The translations under genes and the position numbers were made by a program. A stretch of 64,000 nucleotides of DNA from Alphaproteobacteria bacterium (GTDB lineage Bacteria > Pseudomonadota > Alphaproteobacteria > Caulobacterales > Aquidulcibacteraceae), in NCBI GenBank assembly GCA_016124655.1, contig WGNI01000011.1:128196-192195 (forward strand). Direction: 5' to 3'. Position 1 is the first letter of the stretch; each line of letters begins with the position of its first letter. Positions 43,639 through 50,797 of this stretch are shown piece by piece. The notes under the pieces are model-generated. The model was given only the letters and a program-made list of their open reading frames with translations, was not told the origin of the DNA and did not search any database.

Positions 43639-44447
43639 CCCGCATCGTTCACGTCTCCGACACGCATTTCGGCGGGGAAGACCGTGCCGCGTTGGAGGCG
43701 GTCGCGCGCTTCGTGGAGGAAACCGCGCCCGATCTCGTCATCGCCACGGGCGATCTTGCGCTTTCGGGTTTGCGCGAGGAATTGGAGCAGGCAAGCGCCT
43801 GGCTGCAAAGCCTGCCCGCACCCGCCATGGCGGTCCCGGGCAATCACGACGTGCCGTACTACAGCTTGCCTGGGCGTCTCCTGGATCCCTTCAAGCGGTT
43901 TCGCGAAAGTCTTTCTGCGGTGCGCACCGACACATGGCGCAGCCACGATTGCCTGATCGCGCCGATCAACACCGCGCGCGGCGTGCAATGGCGCGCAAAT
44001 TGGGCGCAAGGCGCGATATCGGATCAGCAGATCGCGGCTGCGGAAAAAACGTTGCAGTCGCAAGCCGATCACCGCGTTCTGAAAATCGTCGCGACCCATC
44101 ACCCCCTGGATTGGCCGAACGACGCGCCCATCCATGGCGTCACCCATGGCGGGCCCGCCGCCCAGTCGCGGCTGATCGCCGCCGGGGCGCAAGTGTTTCT
44201 GAGCGGACATCTGCATGTCGCATCCGCGCGCGCCATTGGCGATACCGGCGCTGTCGCGGTGTGCGGGGGCACGCTGTCTCTGCGTCAGCGTCACGAACCG
44301 TGCGCCTTCACCATGATTGAGCGCGTGGGCGACGCGCTACGCATCGCCATCCATCACGTTGCCGGCGGAAAGACGCAAACCGCGGCGGAGCGCTGGTTCT
44401 CGCTGGGAGGGCGCTCCGCCAAATCGCCTCGGACGGCGACCGTATAG
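43635..44447 (+). CDS. Calcineurin-like metallophosphoesterase
   Basis: A 270-residue dimetal phosphoesterase. All five motif blocks are visible: HVSDTHFGG (D-x-H), ATGDLALSG (GD), PGNHDVPYY (GNHD), ATHHPLDW (H) and SGHLHVA (GHxH). The layout is that of the Icc/cAMP-phosphodiesterase-like subgroup, with cytoplasmic location (no signal peptide). Substrates could be cyclic nucleotides, UDP-diacylglucosamine or, given the coupled lipid kinase gene, a phospholipid product. A stress-type promoter for the next gene starts at the last base after its stop. Confidence 0.9.
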   Translation: MTRIVHVSDTHFGGEDRAALEAVARFVEETAPDLVIATGDLALSGLREELEQASAWLQSLPAPAMAVPGNHDVPYYSLPGRLLDPFKRFRESLSAVRTDTWRSHDCLIAPINTARGVQWRANWAQGAISDQQIAAAEKTLQSQADHRVLKIVATHHPLDWPNDAPIHGVTHGGPAAQSRLIAAGAQVFLSGHLHVASARAIGDTGAVAVCGGTLSLRQRHEPCAFTMIERVGDALRIAIHHVAGGKTQTAAERWFSLGGRSAKSPRTATV

Positions 44448-44448
44448 C

Positions 44449-44473
44449 GGAACCCTGTTTCCGGCTTCGCGTT
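44449..44473 (+). promoter_or_regulatory. EcfG-type promoter, GGAAC-N16-CGTT
   Basis: GGAAC at 44449-44453 and CGTT at 44470-44473, 24 bases before the start of the small membrane protein at 44497. Matches the general stress sigma factor consensus exactly. Confidence 0.8.
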
Positions 44474-44496
44474 TGTTGTGGCGAAAGGAAACGAAC

Positions 44497-44688
44497 ATGA
44501 CATCCTTCATTCTCTTCGGATTGGGCTACGTTCTGTTGTTGGCGGGGCTCGTGTATGCCGCCGTTGTTCTCGGCGTGGCGACGCAATGGATTGTCGCCGG
44601 CGCGCTGGTGCTCGCGGGACTTGGCGTGATGAAGACCGTGTCCAAAACCCGTCACCGCGATCCTGTGGAGCCGCCTGCGTCGCAATGA
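44497..44688 (+). CDS. Small two-helix membrane protein, stress regulon member
   Basis: 63 residues. Two hydrophobic helices (about 3-23 and 28-45; FILFGLGYVLLLAGLVYAAVVLG and QWIVAGALVLAGLGVM) with a basic, Pro-containing C-terminal tail. GAAAGGAA lies 9 bases before the ATG. The family is not one I can name. An exact EcfG-type promoter 24 bases upstream places it in the general stress regulon, where small inner-membrane proteins of unknown function are common. Confidence 0.72.
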   Translation: MTSFILFGLGYVLLLAGLVYAAVVLGVATQWIVAGALVLAGLGVMKTVSKTRHRDPVEPPASQ

Positions 44689-44733
44689 CCGCCTCGCGTA
44701 AGCAGCATCAGGCGAAATGCATTGGAACATGAA

Positions 44734-44765
44734 AAAGGCGCTGATCTGCGAGGATCAGCGCCTTT
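44734..44765. terminator. Intrinsic terminator between convergent small genes
   Basis: A 13-bp perfect stem (AAAGGCGCTGATC / GATCAGCGCCTTT) with a 6-base loop. On the minus strand it is followed by a T-run, so it best ends the entericidin-like transcript. On the plus strand only TTTC follows, but it may also end the gene at 44497. Confidence 0.85.
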
Positions 44766-44786
44766 CGAGCTTGAGCAGTTTTATTC

Positions 44787-44951
44787 TCAGTCGTTCAAAT
44801 CGTCGGCGGTGTCTTCCGCGGTCTCGGTAACAACTTCTCCCGCCGTGGAAATGTCGCGGCCTGCGCCGGCAACAGTGCTGCACGCGGCAGTCGCCAGTGC
44901 GCTCAGCGCAGCGAGAGCAAGCAGAACAGTCTTATTGATCGAAGTGGCCAT
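44787..44951 (-). CDS. Entericidin-like small lipoprotein
   Basis: A 54-residue lipoprotein. Residues 1-24 (MATSINKTVLLALAALSALA then TAAC) form a signal peptide with a lipobox. The mature part STVAGAGRDISTAGEVV is the Entericidin A/B (EcnAB) signature, followed by an acidic tail (TETAEDTADDLND). Entericidins are envelope lipoproteins linked to stress and stationary phase in enterobacteria. GGAG lies 8 bases before the ATG. An exact EcfG-type promoter reads toward it from 45005, and a strong terminator follows the stop. Confidence 0.88.
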   Translation of the reverse strand: MATSINKTVLLALAALSALATAACSTVAGAGRDISTAGEVVTETAEDTADDLND

Positions 44952-44980
44952 GTTTGTCTCCATCAAGAAGGCGTGTGCGC

Positions 44981-45005
44981 AACGCGCCGCGCGCGTTCAA
45001 GTTCC
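44981..45005 (-). promoter_or_regulatory. EcfG-type promoter, GGAAC-N16-CGTT
   Basis: On the minus strand GGAAC (45005-45001) and CGTT (44984-44981) with 16 bases between; 29 bases from the -10 to the entericidin-like start. It lies between the phyR stop (45013) and that gene. Confidence 0.8.
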
Positions 45006-45012
45006 GCCCGGT

Positions 45013-45792
45013 CTATTTGGAGCTTTCAAAAAACAGCGCCTGACTGACCGCCGCCTGCACCGTCTGTTCAAGATACGGTTTCGTGATCAGGAAGGTTGGC
45101 TCAGGGCGTTCGCCCGTGAGCAAGCGATCGGGAAACGCCGTGATGAACACCACCGGCACGCTGAATTGCGAGAGAATGGCCTTCACCGCATCGATCCCGG
45201 AAGACCCATCGGCGAGTTGAATGTCCGCGAGGATGAGATCGGGACGATGCGTTGTCGCCGCGTCCACCGCCTTGGCGGCCGTATCGACGCTCGCCACCAC
45301 CGTGTGGCCAAGTCTCTCGACGATGTCGGCCAGGTCCACCGCAATCAGCATCTCGTCCTCGATGATGAGGATCCGGGACCGAAGCTGCGCCTCGATCTCG
45401 GCCCGCGCGCTGCGGGTCAGCGTGTCGGCTTCGGCCGTCGGCACGCCGATGATCGCTGCCGTCTCCTCGGTGGAGAACCCCTCAACCGTGGAGAGCAGCA
45501 GCGCCTGGCGGTTGATCGGCGTCAGACGGCGCAGCCGCTCCTGCGCTTTCGCCGCCGGGCCTTGCCCATCTGCCGGGCCCTCTTCGATATTGGCGCTCGA
45601 CCAGATGGCGTGAAACGCGCGATAGAGCCCGACCCGCGGCGGCAGGTCCGGATCGAGCGCGCTGCGATCCGCGATGATGGCTTGAAGGGTGGCCGTCACA
45701 AAGGCGTCGCCGCTCTTCTGCGCCCCCGTCAGCGCTCTCGCATAGCGCCGAAGCAGCGGAAGATGTGGCGCCAAAGCGTCTTTGAACCCCAT
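45013..45792 (-). CDS. phyR: General stress response regulator PhyR
   Basis: 259 residues. The N-terminal half is a sigma-factor mimic (region-2-like ALAPHLPLLRRYARALTGAQKSGDAFV and region-4-like RLRRLTPINRQALLLSTVEGFSTEETAAIIGV). The C-terminal half is a receiver (ILIIEDEMLIAVDLADIV; phosphoacceptor Asp190 in LILADIQL; Lys in ITKPY). Phosphorylated PhyR binds NepR through the mimic and frees EcfG. ATG 45792 follows AGGAG by 6 bases. It is transcribed away from nepR-ecfG, with its own EcfG-type promoter, giving positive feedback. Confidence 0.96.
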   Translation of the reverse strand: MGFKDALAPHLPLLRRYARALTGAQKSGDAFVTATLQAIIADRSALDPDLPPRVGLYRAFHAIWSSANIEEGPADGQGPAAKAQERLRRLTPINRQALLLSTVEGFSTEETAAIIGVPTAEADTLTRSARAEIEAQLRSRILIIEDEMLIAVDLADIVERLGHTVVASVDTAAKAVDAATTHRPDLILADIQLADGSSGIDAVKAILSQFSVPVVFITAFPDRLLTGERPEPTFLITKPYLEQTVQAAVSQALFFESSK

Positions 45793-45838
45793 ACTGTACT
45801 CCTGAACCGTCCCAAACGCCCCCTGAAGGCGGGAGTCA

Positions 45839-45863
45839 AACGCGGCGCATGCAGAAGGGTTCC
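45839..45863 (-). promoter_or_regulatory. EcfG-type promoter of phyR
   Basis: Minus-strand GGAAC (45863-45859), 16 bases, CGTT (45842-45839), 47 bases before the phyR ATG. Exact consensus match. Confidence 0.85.
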
Positions 45864-45871
45864 CGAAACGG

Positions 45872-45896
45872 GGAACCGGATGCTGGCTGGCGCGTT
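45872..45896 (+). promoter_or_regulatory. EcfG-type promoter of nepR-ecfG
   Basis: GGAAC at 45872-45876, 16 bases, CGTT at 45893-45896, 31 bases before the nepR start. Only 8 bases separate it from the divergent phyR promoter. Confidence 0.85.
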
Positions 45897-45926
45897 TCCG
45901 ACCCTCCAAGGTGAGCAATTTTCAAT

Positions 45927-46181
45927 GTGACGGCGCTGATGATGAGGCTCGGGATGACGCAAAAACGCTCTTCTGGGGAGGAGAGCTCTCAGGGCGGCGC
46001 AGGCCGAGAGGCAGCTGACCCGCCCCAGGAGTTCAAGCCCGCCGGGGCGGTCGGGGACGACCCCCTCACGCGCAACCTCAAGAAAGTATACGCCGAAGTG
46101 GCGGCCGAACCCATTCCCGACGAATGGATGGCCATTCTCGGCCAGCTCGACGACCCAAACGGCGGGCTGGACAATGCGTGA
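45927..46181 (+). CDS. nepR: Anti-sigma factor NepR
   Basis: An 84-residue acidic protein. The C-terminal helix pair RNLKKVYAEVAAEPIPDEWMAILGQLD is the conserved NepR core that holds EcfG and, under stress, PhyR. The N-terminal 45 residues are disordered-looking (Gly, Ser, Glu, Pro). I give the GTG at 45927; ATG codons at 45939, 45942 and 45954 would also work since the N-terminus is not conserved. Overlaps ecfG by 8 bases. Confidence 0.93.
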   Translation: MTALMMRLGMTQKRSSGEESSQGGAGREAADPPQEFKPAGAVGDDPLTRNLKKVYAEVAAEPIPDEWMAILGQLDDPNGGLDNA

Positions 46182-46749
46182 CGCCGCGCCGACAGACGCC
46201 CAGGCCGCGACTCTGAAGAAAGAGATCGTCGCGCTGATGCCCAGCCTGCGCGCGTTTTCGCGCTCGCTGTGCCCCAATCCGTCGCGCGCCGACGATCTCG
46301 TGCAGGACACGCTGGTCAAGGCCATCGCCAACCTTCACCGCTTCGAGCCGGGGAGCAATCTGCGCGCCTGGCTCTTCACCATCCTGCGCAACACCTATTA
46401 TTCCGAAATACGCAAACGTCAGCGTGAAGTGGAAGATGTTGAAGGCGAACACGCCGCGCGTTTGGCGACCCGGCCGAACCAACCTTCGGCGGCCGACCTG
46501 GAGGATTTCAAGACGGCTTTCGCGCAGCTCAGCGACGATCATCGCGAAGTGCTGACGCTCGTCGGCGCCGCCGGCGCCTCCTATGAAGAGGCCGCCAAAA
46601 TCTGCGGATGCGCGGTGGGCACGGTCAAAAGCCGCGTCAATCGTGCCCGCGCGCGCTTGGCGGCGCTGATGAACATGTCTCTGGAAGACGCCGTTTCTCC
46701 GGGGGCCTCCGAGCTGTTGCCAGAAGGCGTCATCGCCGGTCACCCATGA
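46174..46749 (+). CDS. ecfG: General stress ECF sigma factor EcfG
   Basis: A 191-residue group 15 ECF sigma factor. Region 2 reads LRAFSRSLCPNPSRADDLVQDTLVKAIANLHRFEPGSNLRAWLFTILRNTYY, and region 4 DDHREVLTLVGAAGASYEEAAKICGCAVGTVKSRVNRARARLAAL. It directs RNA polymerase to GGAAC-N16/17-CGTT promoters, many of which occur nearby. It overlaps nepR at its start and the kinase gene at its stop (ATGA), so sigma, anti-sigma and the kinase-like protein form one operon. Confidence 0.95.
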   Translation: MRDAAPTDAQAATLKKEIVALMPSLRAFSRSLCPNPSRADDLVQDTLVKAIANLHRFEPGSNLRAWLFTILRNTYYSEIRKRQREVEDVEGEHAARLATRPNQPSAADLEDFKTAFAQLSDDHREVLTLVGAAGASYEEAAKICGCAVGTVKSRVNRARARLAALMNMSLEDAVSPGASELLPEGVIAGHP

Positions 46750-48458
46750 AACTGAGGCCTCCAGCGCTGTGGCCGCGGCAATTATCGCTTGAGTCGATCC
46801 GCGGCCGGCTCGCGCTCATCATGGCGCTCGCCTTTCTACCTGCTGGCGTGATGGCGTTTCAGGCGGGCCTCACAGCCTTGTCCGCGCGCGCAGTCGCCGC
46901 GCAAAGCGAGGTGGGCGCCACCGCGCTGCGGCAATTGTCCATGGCGCGCGACGAGGTTACCCAGCTGCGGGAAAGCACGCGCACCCTGGCGGTCAGCGCG
47001 CGGACGCTCGCGGCCAACCCGCGCGCGTGCAGCGAAACGCTGCGCGCATTTTCCGAAGATCTTCCGCCGGCCTCGATCACGGCCGTTCTCAATGCTGAGA
47101 GCGTGGTGATCTGTTCCAGCAATCCCGGCGCGCAGGGCAGGCGCACAGCTTCGGGGCCATTGCTGTCCGAAGCGGCCCGCCGCGGCGATGTGGTCAGCGG
47201 CTTTATTGCAGCGCCGCGCATGACCGGCGAGCCCGTCATTGCCGCCGTCGCGCCGGCGACCCAAGACTCGGATGCCCGCGCCTTGTTCGTCGGCGTGACG
47301 CGCCCCGCACAGCCTTTGCTGGACGACATTCGCGACGGCGCCGCGCCCGATCGGTCTTTCGCCGCGATCGTCACGCGCAATGGCGAGATTGCAGCCCAAC
47401 TCGGCCTGCCGCCCGAGAGCCGCGACGCCAGTCGACTGGGCGACTATTTCAGAGAGTCTTCCGCTGCAGCGCTCGGCGCCGCGTTTCGACTGGATCGGAT
47501 GTGGGCCGTCGCCGCGCCCTACGATGAAGACGCCCAGCTGTACCTCGTCGAGGGCTGGGTCCCAGCGCCGCTGACGGTTGCCGAGTACGCTCGGGCGATT
47601 TGGGCGTTGTCGCTGCCCATCATGCTCTGGTTGGCGGCGGTCGCCGCAGCCTGGTACGCGGTGGAGCTGTTCGTCGCCCGACCCTTGCAGATTGTTGAGA
47701 ACTTGGCCCGCTCCTATGCGCGCGGCGAGGACAGCGATGCAGAGGAGGCGCTTCTGCAGAATGCGCCGCAGGAAATCTCCAGCTTGCGGCGCACGCTTGC
47801 GGCAATGGCCAAAACGTTGCGCGGGCGCGAAACGCGCCTGGCGATCGCCTTGCAGGAAGAACGCGCGCTGCTGCTGGAGGTCAATCACCGGGTGAAGAAC
47901 AATCTTCAGCTGGTGGCGAGCATTCTCTCGATCCAGGCGCGGGGATCAGGTGATGCGCAGGAGGCGCGTGGCCTCTCGCGCGCGCAGGATCGCGTGCAGC
48001 TCCTGGCGCTCGCGCACGCGCACATCTATGCCTCCGGCGAAGTTCGCGATATCGCGCTCGACGAAATGGCCAGCGAAATCGTGCGTGCGCTGGTCGCCGC
48101 GCGCGGCGCTGACGCAGCGCACATTGCACTTGATCTCGACCTGTCTCCTGTGCGTGCAAGCGCGGATCGCGCGGTCCCACTATCGTTTCTGATTGGCGAG
48201 AGCGTGCTGACATTCTTTGAGATGGGCGCGAAATCGATCAGGACGCTGCGCGCGTCGTTGGGCCCGCAGGGCGCCGATGGCTTTGAATTCGTCATCGCGG
48301 CGGACGCAGGCGCAGGGCAAGCCGATGCGATCCCGGCCACGAGCCAGCGTCTGATCGGCGCCTTCGCGCGCCAGATCGGCGCCACAGTCGAGACCGATCC
48401 CAAGCAACCATTCTTCATTCGCATTGAACGCAGCGCGCAGGCGCTTGCCGCGCAATAG
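46746..48458 (+). CDS. Membrane HisKA_2 kinase-like protein with a degenerate ATPase domain (PhyK/PhyP-like)
   Basis: 570 residues. Helix 1 (about 20-40), a roughly 230-residue periplasmic sensor, helix 2 (SLPIMLWLAAVAAAWYAVELF) and a HAMP-like linker precede the dimerisation box VNHRVKNNLQLVASILSIQ with His381. The ATPase domain that follows is unusual. The N-box expected as ELVTNAxKH reads GESVLTFFEMGAKSI with no Asn, and the G-box is reduced to ADAGAGQADAIP. Kinases next to ecfG either phosphorylate PhyR (PhyK) or act mainly as its phosphatase (PhyP of Sphingomonas). The missing Asn favours the latter here. Coupled to ecfG by ATGA. Confidence 0.82.
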   Translation: MKLRPPALWPRQLSLESIRGRLALIMALAFLPAGVMAFQAGLTALSARAVAAQSEVGATALRQLSMARDEVTQLRESTRTLAVSARTLAANPRACSETLRAFSEDLPPASITAVLNAESVVICSSNPGAQGRRTASGPLLSEAARRGDVVSGFIAAPRMTGEPVIAAVAPATQDSDARALFVGVTRPAQPLLDDIRDGAAPDRSFAAIVTRNGEIAAQLGLPPESRDASRLGDYFRESSAAALGAAFRLDRMWAVAAPYDEDAQLYLVEGWVPAPLTVAEYARAIWALSLPIMLWLAAVAAAWYAVELFVARPLQIVENLARSYARGEDSDAEEALLQNAPQEISSLRRTLAAMAKTLRGRETRLAIALQEERALLLEVNHRVKNNLQLVASILSIQARGSGDAQEARGLSRAQDRVQLLALAHAHIYASGEVRDIALDEMASEIVRALVAARGADAAHIALDLDLSPVRASADRAVPLSFLIGESVLTFFEMGAKSIRTLRASLGPQGADGFEFVIAADAGAGQADAIPATSQRLIGAFARQIGATVETDPKQPFFIRIERSAQALAAQ

Positions 48459-48496
48459 CGATTCAGCCCGACGCATGCAGAGACTGCAAGCCGCGG

Positions 48497-48522
48497 GGAA
48501 CGCTTGCGCGCACGGCCACGTT
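48497..48522 (+). promoter_or_regulatory. EcfG-type promoter of the CsbD-like gene
   Basis: GGAAC at 48497-48501, 17 bases, CGTT at 48519-48522, 20 bases before the ATG at 48543. Confidence 0.82.
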
Positions 48523-48542
48523 TCTCCTCGGGGGACGCAACC

Positions 48543-48758
48543 ATGGAGCGTCACATGAATTGGGAACAGGCCGAAGGAAAATGGGATCAATTGAAGGGAC
48601 AGGCGCGCCAGCAATGGGGCAAGCTGACCGACGATGATCTCGCGCAAGCGCGCGGCCGCCGTGAAGAACTGGCCGGCCGGATCAAGGAGCGCTACGGCGT
48701 CGCCAAGGAAGAAGCCGAACGCCAAGTCGACGATTGGATGTCGAAAGTTCGTCACTAG
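48543..48758 (+). CDS. CsbD family stress protein
   Basis: 71 residues. The N-terminal MNWEQAEGKWDQLKGQARQQWGKLTDDDL is the CsbD signature, followed by a charged helix (GRREELAGRIKERYGVAKEEAERQVDDWM). CsbD-like proteins are small, hydrophilic and among the most strongly induced by general stress sigma factors; molecular role unknown. ATG at 48543 gives MERH before the core; ATG 48555 is possible. Own EcfG-type promoter upstream and an intrinsic terminator 21 bases downstream make it a single-gene unit. Confidence 0.92.
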   Translation: MERHMNWEQAEGKWDQLKGQARQQWGKLTDDDLAQARGRREELAGRIKERYGVAKEEAERQVDDWMSKVRH

Positions 48759-48778
48759 GTCGCAGCGACACGGTGTTG

Positions 48779-48811
48779 AAACGCCGCGGGCATCGCCCGC
48801 GGCGTTTTCTT
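48779..48811 (+). terminator. Intrinsic terminator after the CsbD-like gene
   Basis: Perfect 12-bp stem AACGCCGCGGGC / GCCCGCGGCGTT with a 3-base loop, followed by TTCTTTT. Confidence 0.88.
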
Positions 48812-48837
48812 TTATCTGGATCAGCAACAATAAGGGC

Positions 48838-48868
48838 AAAAAAAAAGAGTGGGCGCGAACGCCCACTC
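48838..48868 (-). terminator. Intrinsic terminator of the DUF883-like gene
   Basis: Stem GAGTGGGCG / CGCCCACTC with a 4-base loop (48847-48868); on the minus strand it runs into nine or more T. Confidence 0.9.
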
Positions 48869-48895
48869 TCCCAATCGAAAAGAGCATTCTTTGGG

Positions 48896-49183
48896 TTAGC
48901 GGCGGCCGGCAAGCAGCAAGCCCAGCACGACTCCGGCGCCGGCTGCGATGCCGAGAGCGGCTGCGGGGCGGCGACGGATCGCCTTGTTGGTTTGCTCAAG
49001 AGCGCGGCGCGCCCGTACCTTGGACATGTCGGAGAAAGTCGAGGCGCGCGCCTTCACTTCTTCGCCGATTGCCGATGCCAGGTGCGTCAAGTCATGGCGG
49101 ACGGCCGTTGCGTCATTCGTGGCGGACGCAATCGCTTCACGTACCTTATCGCGACCGTTGGGAGCATTGTAGGTCATCGTCAT
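48896..49183 (-). CDS. DUF883/ElaB-like C-tail-anchored stress protein
   Basis: 95 residues. An N-terminal amphipathic helix (ATNDATAVRHDLTHLASAIGEEVKARA) is followed by a basic segment (NKAIRRRPAAALG) and one C-terminal Gly/Ala-rich membrane helix (IAAGAGVVLGLLLAGRR). The layout, and the xRRRPxAALGxAAGxGxxLG motif, fit ElaB/YqjD-like inner-membrane, ribosome-associated proteins of stationary phase. AAGGAGAG precedes the ATG by about 7 bases. A near-consensus EcfG promoter (TGTT instead of CGTT) is upstream. Confidence 0.82.
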   Translation of the reverse strand: MTMTYNAPNGRDKVREAIASATNDATAVRHDLTHLASAIGEEVKARASTFSDMSKVRARRALEQTNKAIRRRPAAALGIAAGAGVVLGLLLAGRR

Positions 49184-49241
49184 GGTTCTCTCCTTTAGCG
49201 CTCTCCAGCGCCTGCGCTGGATCCTTCAACCATGACCCAGA

Positions 49242-49267
49242 AACATCGTCCCGCTCGTCTTGGTTCC
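49242..49267 (-). promoter_or_regulatory. Near-consensus EcfG promoter, GGAAC-N17-TGTT
   Basis: Minus-strand GGAAC (49267-49263), 17 bases, TGTT (49245-49242), 59 bases before the DUF883-like ATG. One mismatch from consensus in the -10, the same one seen at 51429. Confidence 0.45.
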
Positions 49268-49280
49268 AGGGTGCGGCAGC

Positions 49281-49306
49281 GGAACGCGGCGTTGACCCGC
49301 AGCGTT
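49281..49306 (+). promoter_or_regulatory. EcfG-type promoter of the 154-aa gene
   Basis: GGAAC at 49281-49285, 17 bases, CGTT at 49303-49306, 29 bases before the ATG at 49336. Confidence 0.82.
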
Positions 49307-49335
49307 CTCCAGGTGCGAAGTCCAGGGAGGTAATC

Positions 49336-49800
49336 ATGGCCGATGCCCTCAAGATGTTGTTCAACATTGTGTTCGGTGCAAAGCCGGCGCCGCGCAGGAT
49401 CAATGCGCCGCCGCGGGGCGTGCGCATGCGGCGGGTGCGGGCGCGAAACGCGCAGCCCGTATCAGCTAGGCTGGCCAACACAAACGGCGCCATCACGTCG
49501 GGTGATGACGCTTTGGCGTATCGCGCTGGAGAACATTATATCGTGCACTATGCCGACGGCGGCGAAGCGCCCGTCGCGCGAAAAATCTTTGAACGGACAT
49601 ATGTCCGCCGCAGCGACGGGCTATACGAAAAGCGCACGGATATCGTGTTCCGCTATTTCACGCTTCCCCATGCGGTGATCGTCAACACCCTTGAAGGCGC
49701 AAAGCGGGCAAATCCCGGCGACTGGATCATGCAAGGCGTGCTGGGCGAGATCTATCCGATTCCTGCGCGCGAGGCCGATCGCAAATACGAAGCGGCGTAA
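49336..49800 (+). CDS. Hypothetical protein, 154 aa, with a C-terminal GDWIxQGVxGExYP segment
   Basis: Soluble and strongly basic N-terminal half (RRINAPPRGVRMRRVRARNA), then a compact domain with YIVHYADGG, KIFERTYVRRSDGLYEKRTDIVFRY and NPGDWIMQGVLGEIYPI. The last segment resembles the PGDW-type domain found in small phage and bacterial proteins, where GDW..xGxxGExYP is the hallmark. Function unknown. GGGAGG lies 6 bases before the ATG, with an EcfG-type promoter upstream and a terminator 22 bases after the stop. Confidence 0.75.
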   Translation: MADALKMLFNIVFGAKPAPRRINAPPRGVRMRRVRARNAQPVSARLANTNGAITSGDDALAYRAGEHYIVHYADGGEAPVARKIFERTYVRRSDGLYEKRTDIVFRYFTLPHAVIVNTLEGAKRANPGDWIMQGVLGEIYPIPAREADRKYEAA

Positions 49801-49822
49801 CTCGCGCAATCCACTTGAGATG

Positions 49823-49851
49823 CGCCCCGGACCATTGTCCGGGGCGTTTTT
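49823..49851 (+). terminator. Intrinsic terminator
   Basis: Stem CGCCCCGGAC / GTCCGGGGCG with a CATT loop and a following T5. Confidence 0.92.
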
Positions 49852-49872
49852 CATGGAATGTGGGCGTGTTTC

Positions 49873-49897
49873 GGAACGGGTGAGCGGTCGCGGCGTT
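49873..49897 (+). promoter_or_regulatory. EcfG-type promoter of the DUF1328-like gene
   Basis: GGAAC at 49873-49877, 16 bases, CGTT at 49894-49897, 50 bases before the ATG at 49948. Confidence 0.8.
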
Positions 49898-49947
49898 GTC
49901 GAGGCGAAGCGGGTTCATCCGAACTCGCGATGGAAAGGAGACTCATC

Positions 49948-50124
49948 ATGCTAGGCTGGGCCCTGGTTTTCTTCATCGTGGCGATCATCGCCGGTGTGTT
50001 CGGCTTCGGCGGTGTCGCGGCAGCCTCCGCCGGAATTGCGCAATTGCTGTTCTTCATCTTCCTGGTTCTGTTCGTCGTGAGCCTGGTGATGGGTTTGGCG
50101 CGAGGGCGTACGCCGCTGGCCTAA
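49948..50124 (+). CDS. DUF1328 (YtjA-like) small membrane protein
   Basis: 58 residues. [22 protein letters not shown] is the near-invariant DUF1328 opening, followed by a second helix ([20 protein letters not shown]) and a short basic tail. The family sits in the inner membrane, is often induced by stress and has no known activity. GAAAGGAG lies about 9 bases before the ATG. Single-gene unit with EcfG-type promoter and terminator. Confidence 0.93.
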   Translation: MLGWALVFFIVAIIAGVFGFGGVAAASAGIAQLLFFIFLVLFVVSLVMGLARGRTPLA

Positions 50125-50163
50125 TGCTGCGCCGGAGGCGCTTGCATATCGCCGATCGTGAAA

Positions 50164-50197
50164 GGCGACGCGCGAGAGGAGCGCGTCGCCCTTTTTT
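50164..50197 (+). terminator. Intrinsic terminator
   Basis: Stem GGCGACGCGC / GCGCGTCGCC (50164-50190), followed by C and T6. Confidence 0.92.
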
Positions 50198-50232
50198 GCT
50201 GGGTGGCGGATCCAGCGAGCGCAGCGCGGTTT

Positions 50233-50258
50233 GGAACCGCGCCGCTTGCGCCTGCGTT
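50233..50258 (+). promoter_or_regulatory. EcfG-type promoter of the glycine-zipper lipoprotein gene
   Basis: GGAAC at 50233-50237, 17 bases, CGTT at 50255-50258, 30 bases before the ATG at 50289. Confidence 0.82.
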
Positions 50259-50288
50259 TGTCGACGCGTCTATGACGGGAGAACACGC

Positions 50289-50639
50289 ATGAAAAAGCGA
50301 CTGATCACAATGGCGGCGGCTGCAATGGCGCTTGCTGCTTGCACAACCACAGGCAATGTCGAGCGCAACGCAGCCGGCGGCGCGGCGATCGGCGCGCTTG
50401 CTGGCGCAGCGATCGGCAACAATGTCGGTGATGGCGATGCAGGCGACGGCGCAGCCGTCGGGGCCGCCGTCGGCGCGGCGGCCGGCGCGGCCCGCGGCTA
50501 TAGCCAGGACCAGCGCCTGCAGGAGTGCCGTAACGTTGCGCGGCAACCGCAATACCGCGATGATCGCACCGGCGCCTATTTCTACTACGTACCGGGCACG
50601 ACGCGCTCTTGCTGGACCGACGGCACGCCGCGCGCATAA
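50289..50639 (+). CDS. Glycine-zipper lipoprotein
   Basis: 116 residues. Signal peptide with lipobox (AMALAAC, Cys 18), then a glycine-zipper helix pair (GGAAIGALAGAAIGNNVGDG and GAAVGAAVGAAAGAARGY) of the Rickettsia 17-kDa antigen/YMGG type that inserts in or lines a membrane. A C-terminal tail follows (CRNVARQPQYRDDRTGAYFYYVPGTTRSCW), with two Cys that could pair. Expected in the outer membrane. Own EcfG-type promoter, consistent with an envelope stress role. Confidence 0.88.
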   Translation: MKKRLITMAAAAMALAACTTTGNVERNAAGGAAIGALAGAAIGNNVGDGDAGDGAAVGAAVGAAAGAARGYSQDQRLQECRNVARQPQYRDDRTGAYFYYVPGTTRSCWTDGTPRA

Positions 50640-50797
50640 AATACCGTAGATCGTGAAAGTGTACGTGTTGACGCCTGCGCATGCGAACGTCGTGCGTCAG
50701 GCGTCAGCCGGACGCTTCATCGGGAACAAGCCTGTTGAAGCTGAGCATCTTGTCTTGTGCCGGCGTCACGCGTCTCGTCGCTATCTGAGTGGTCGCA

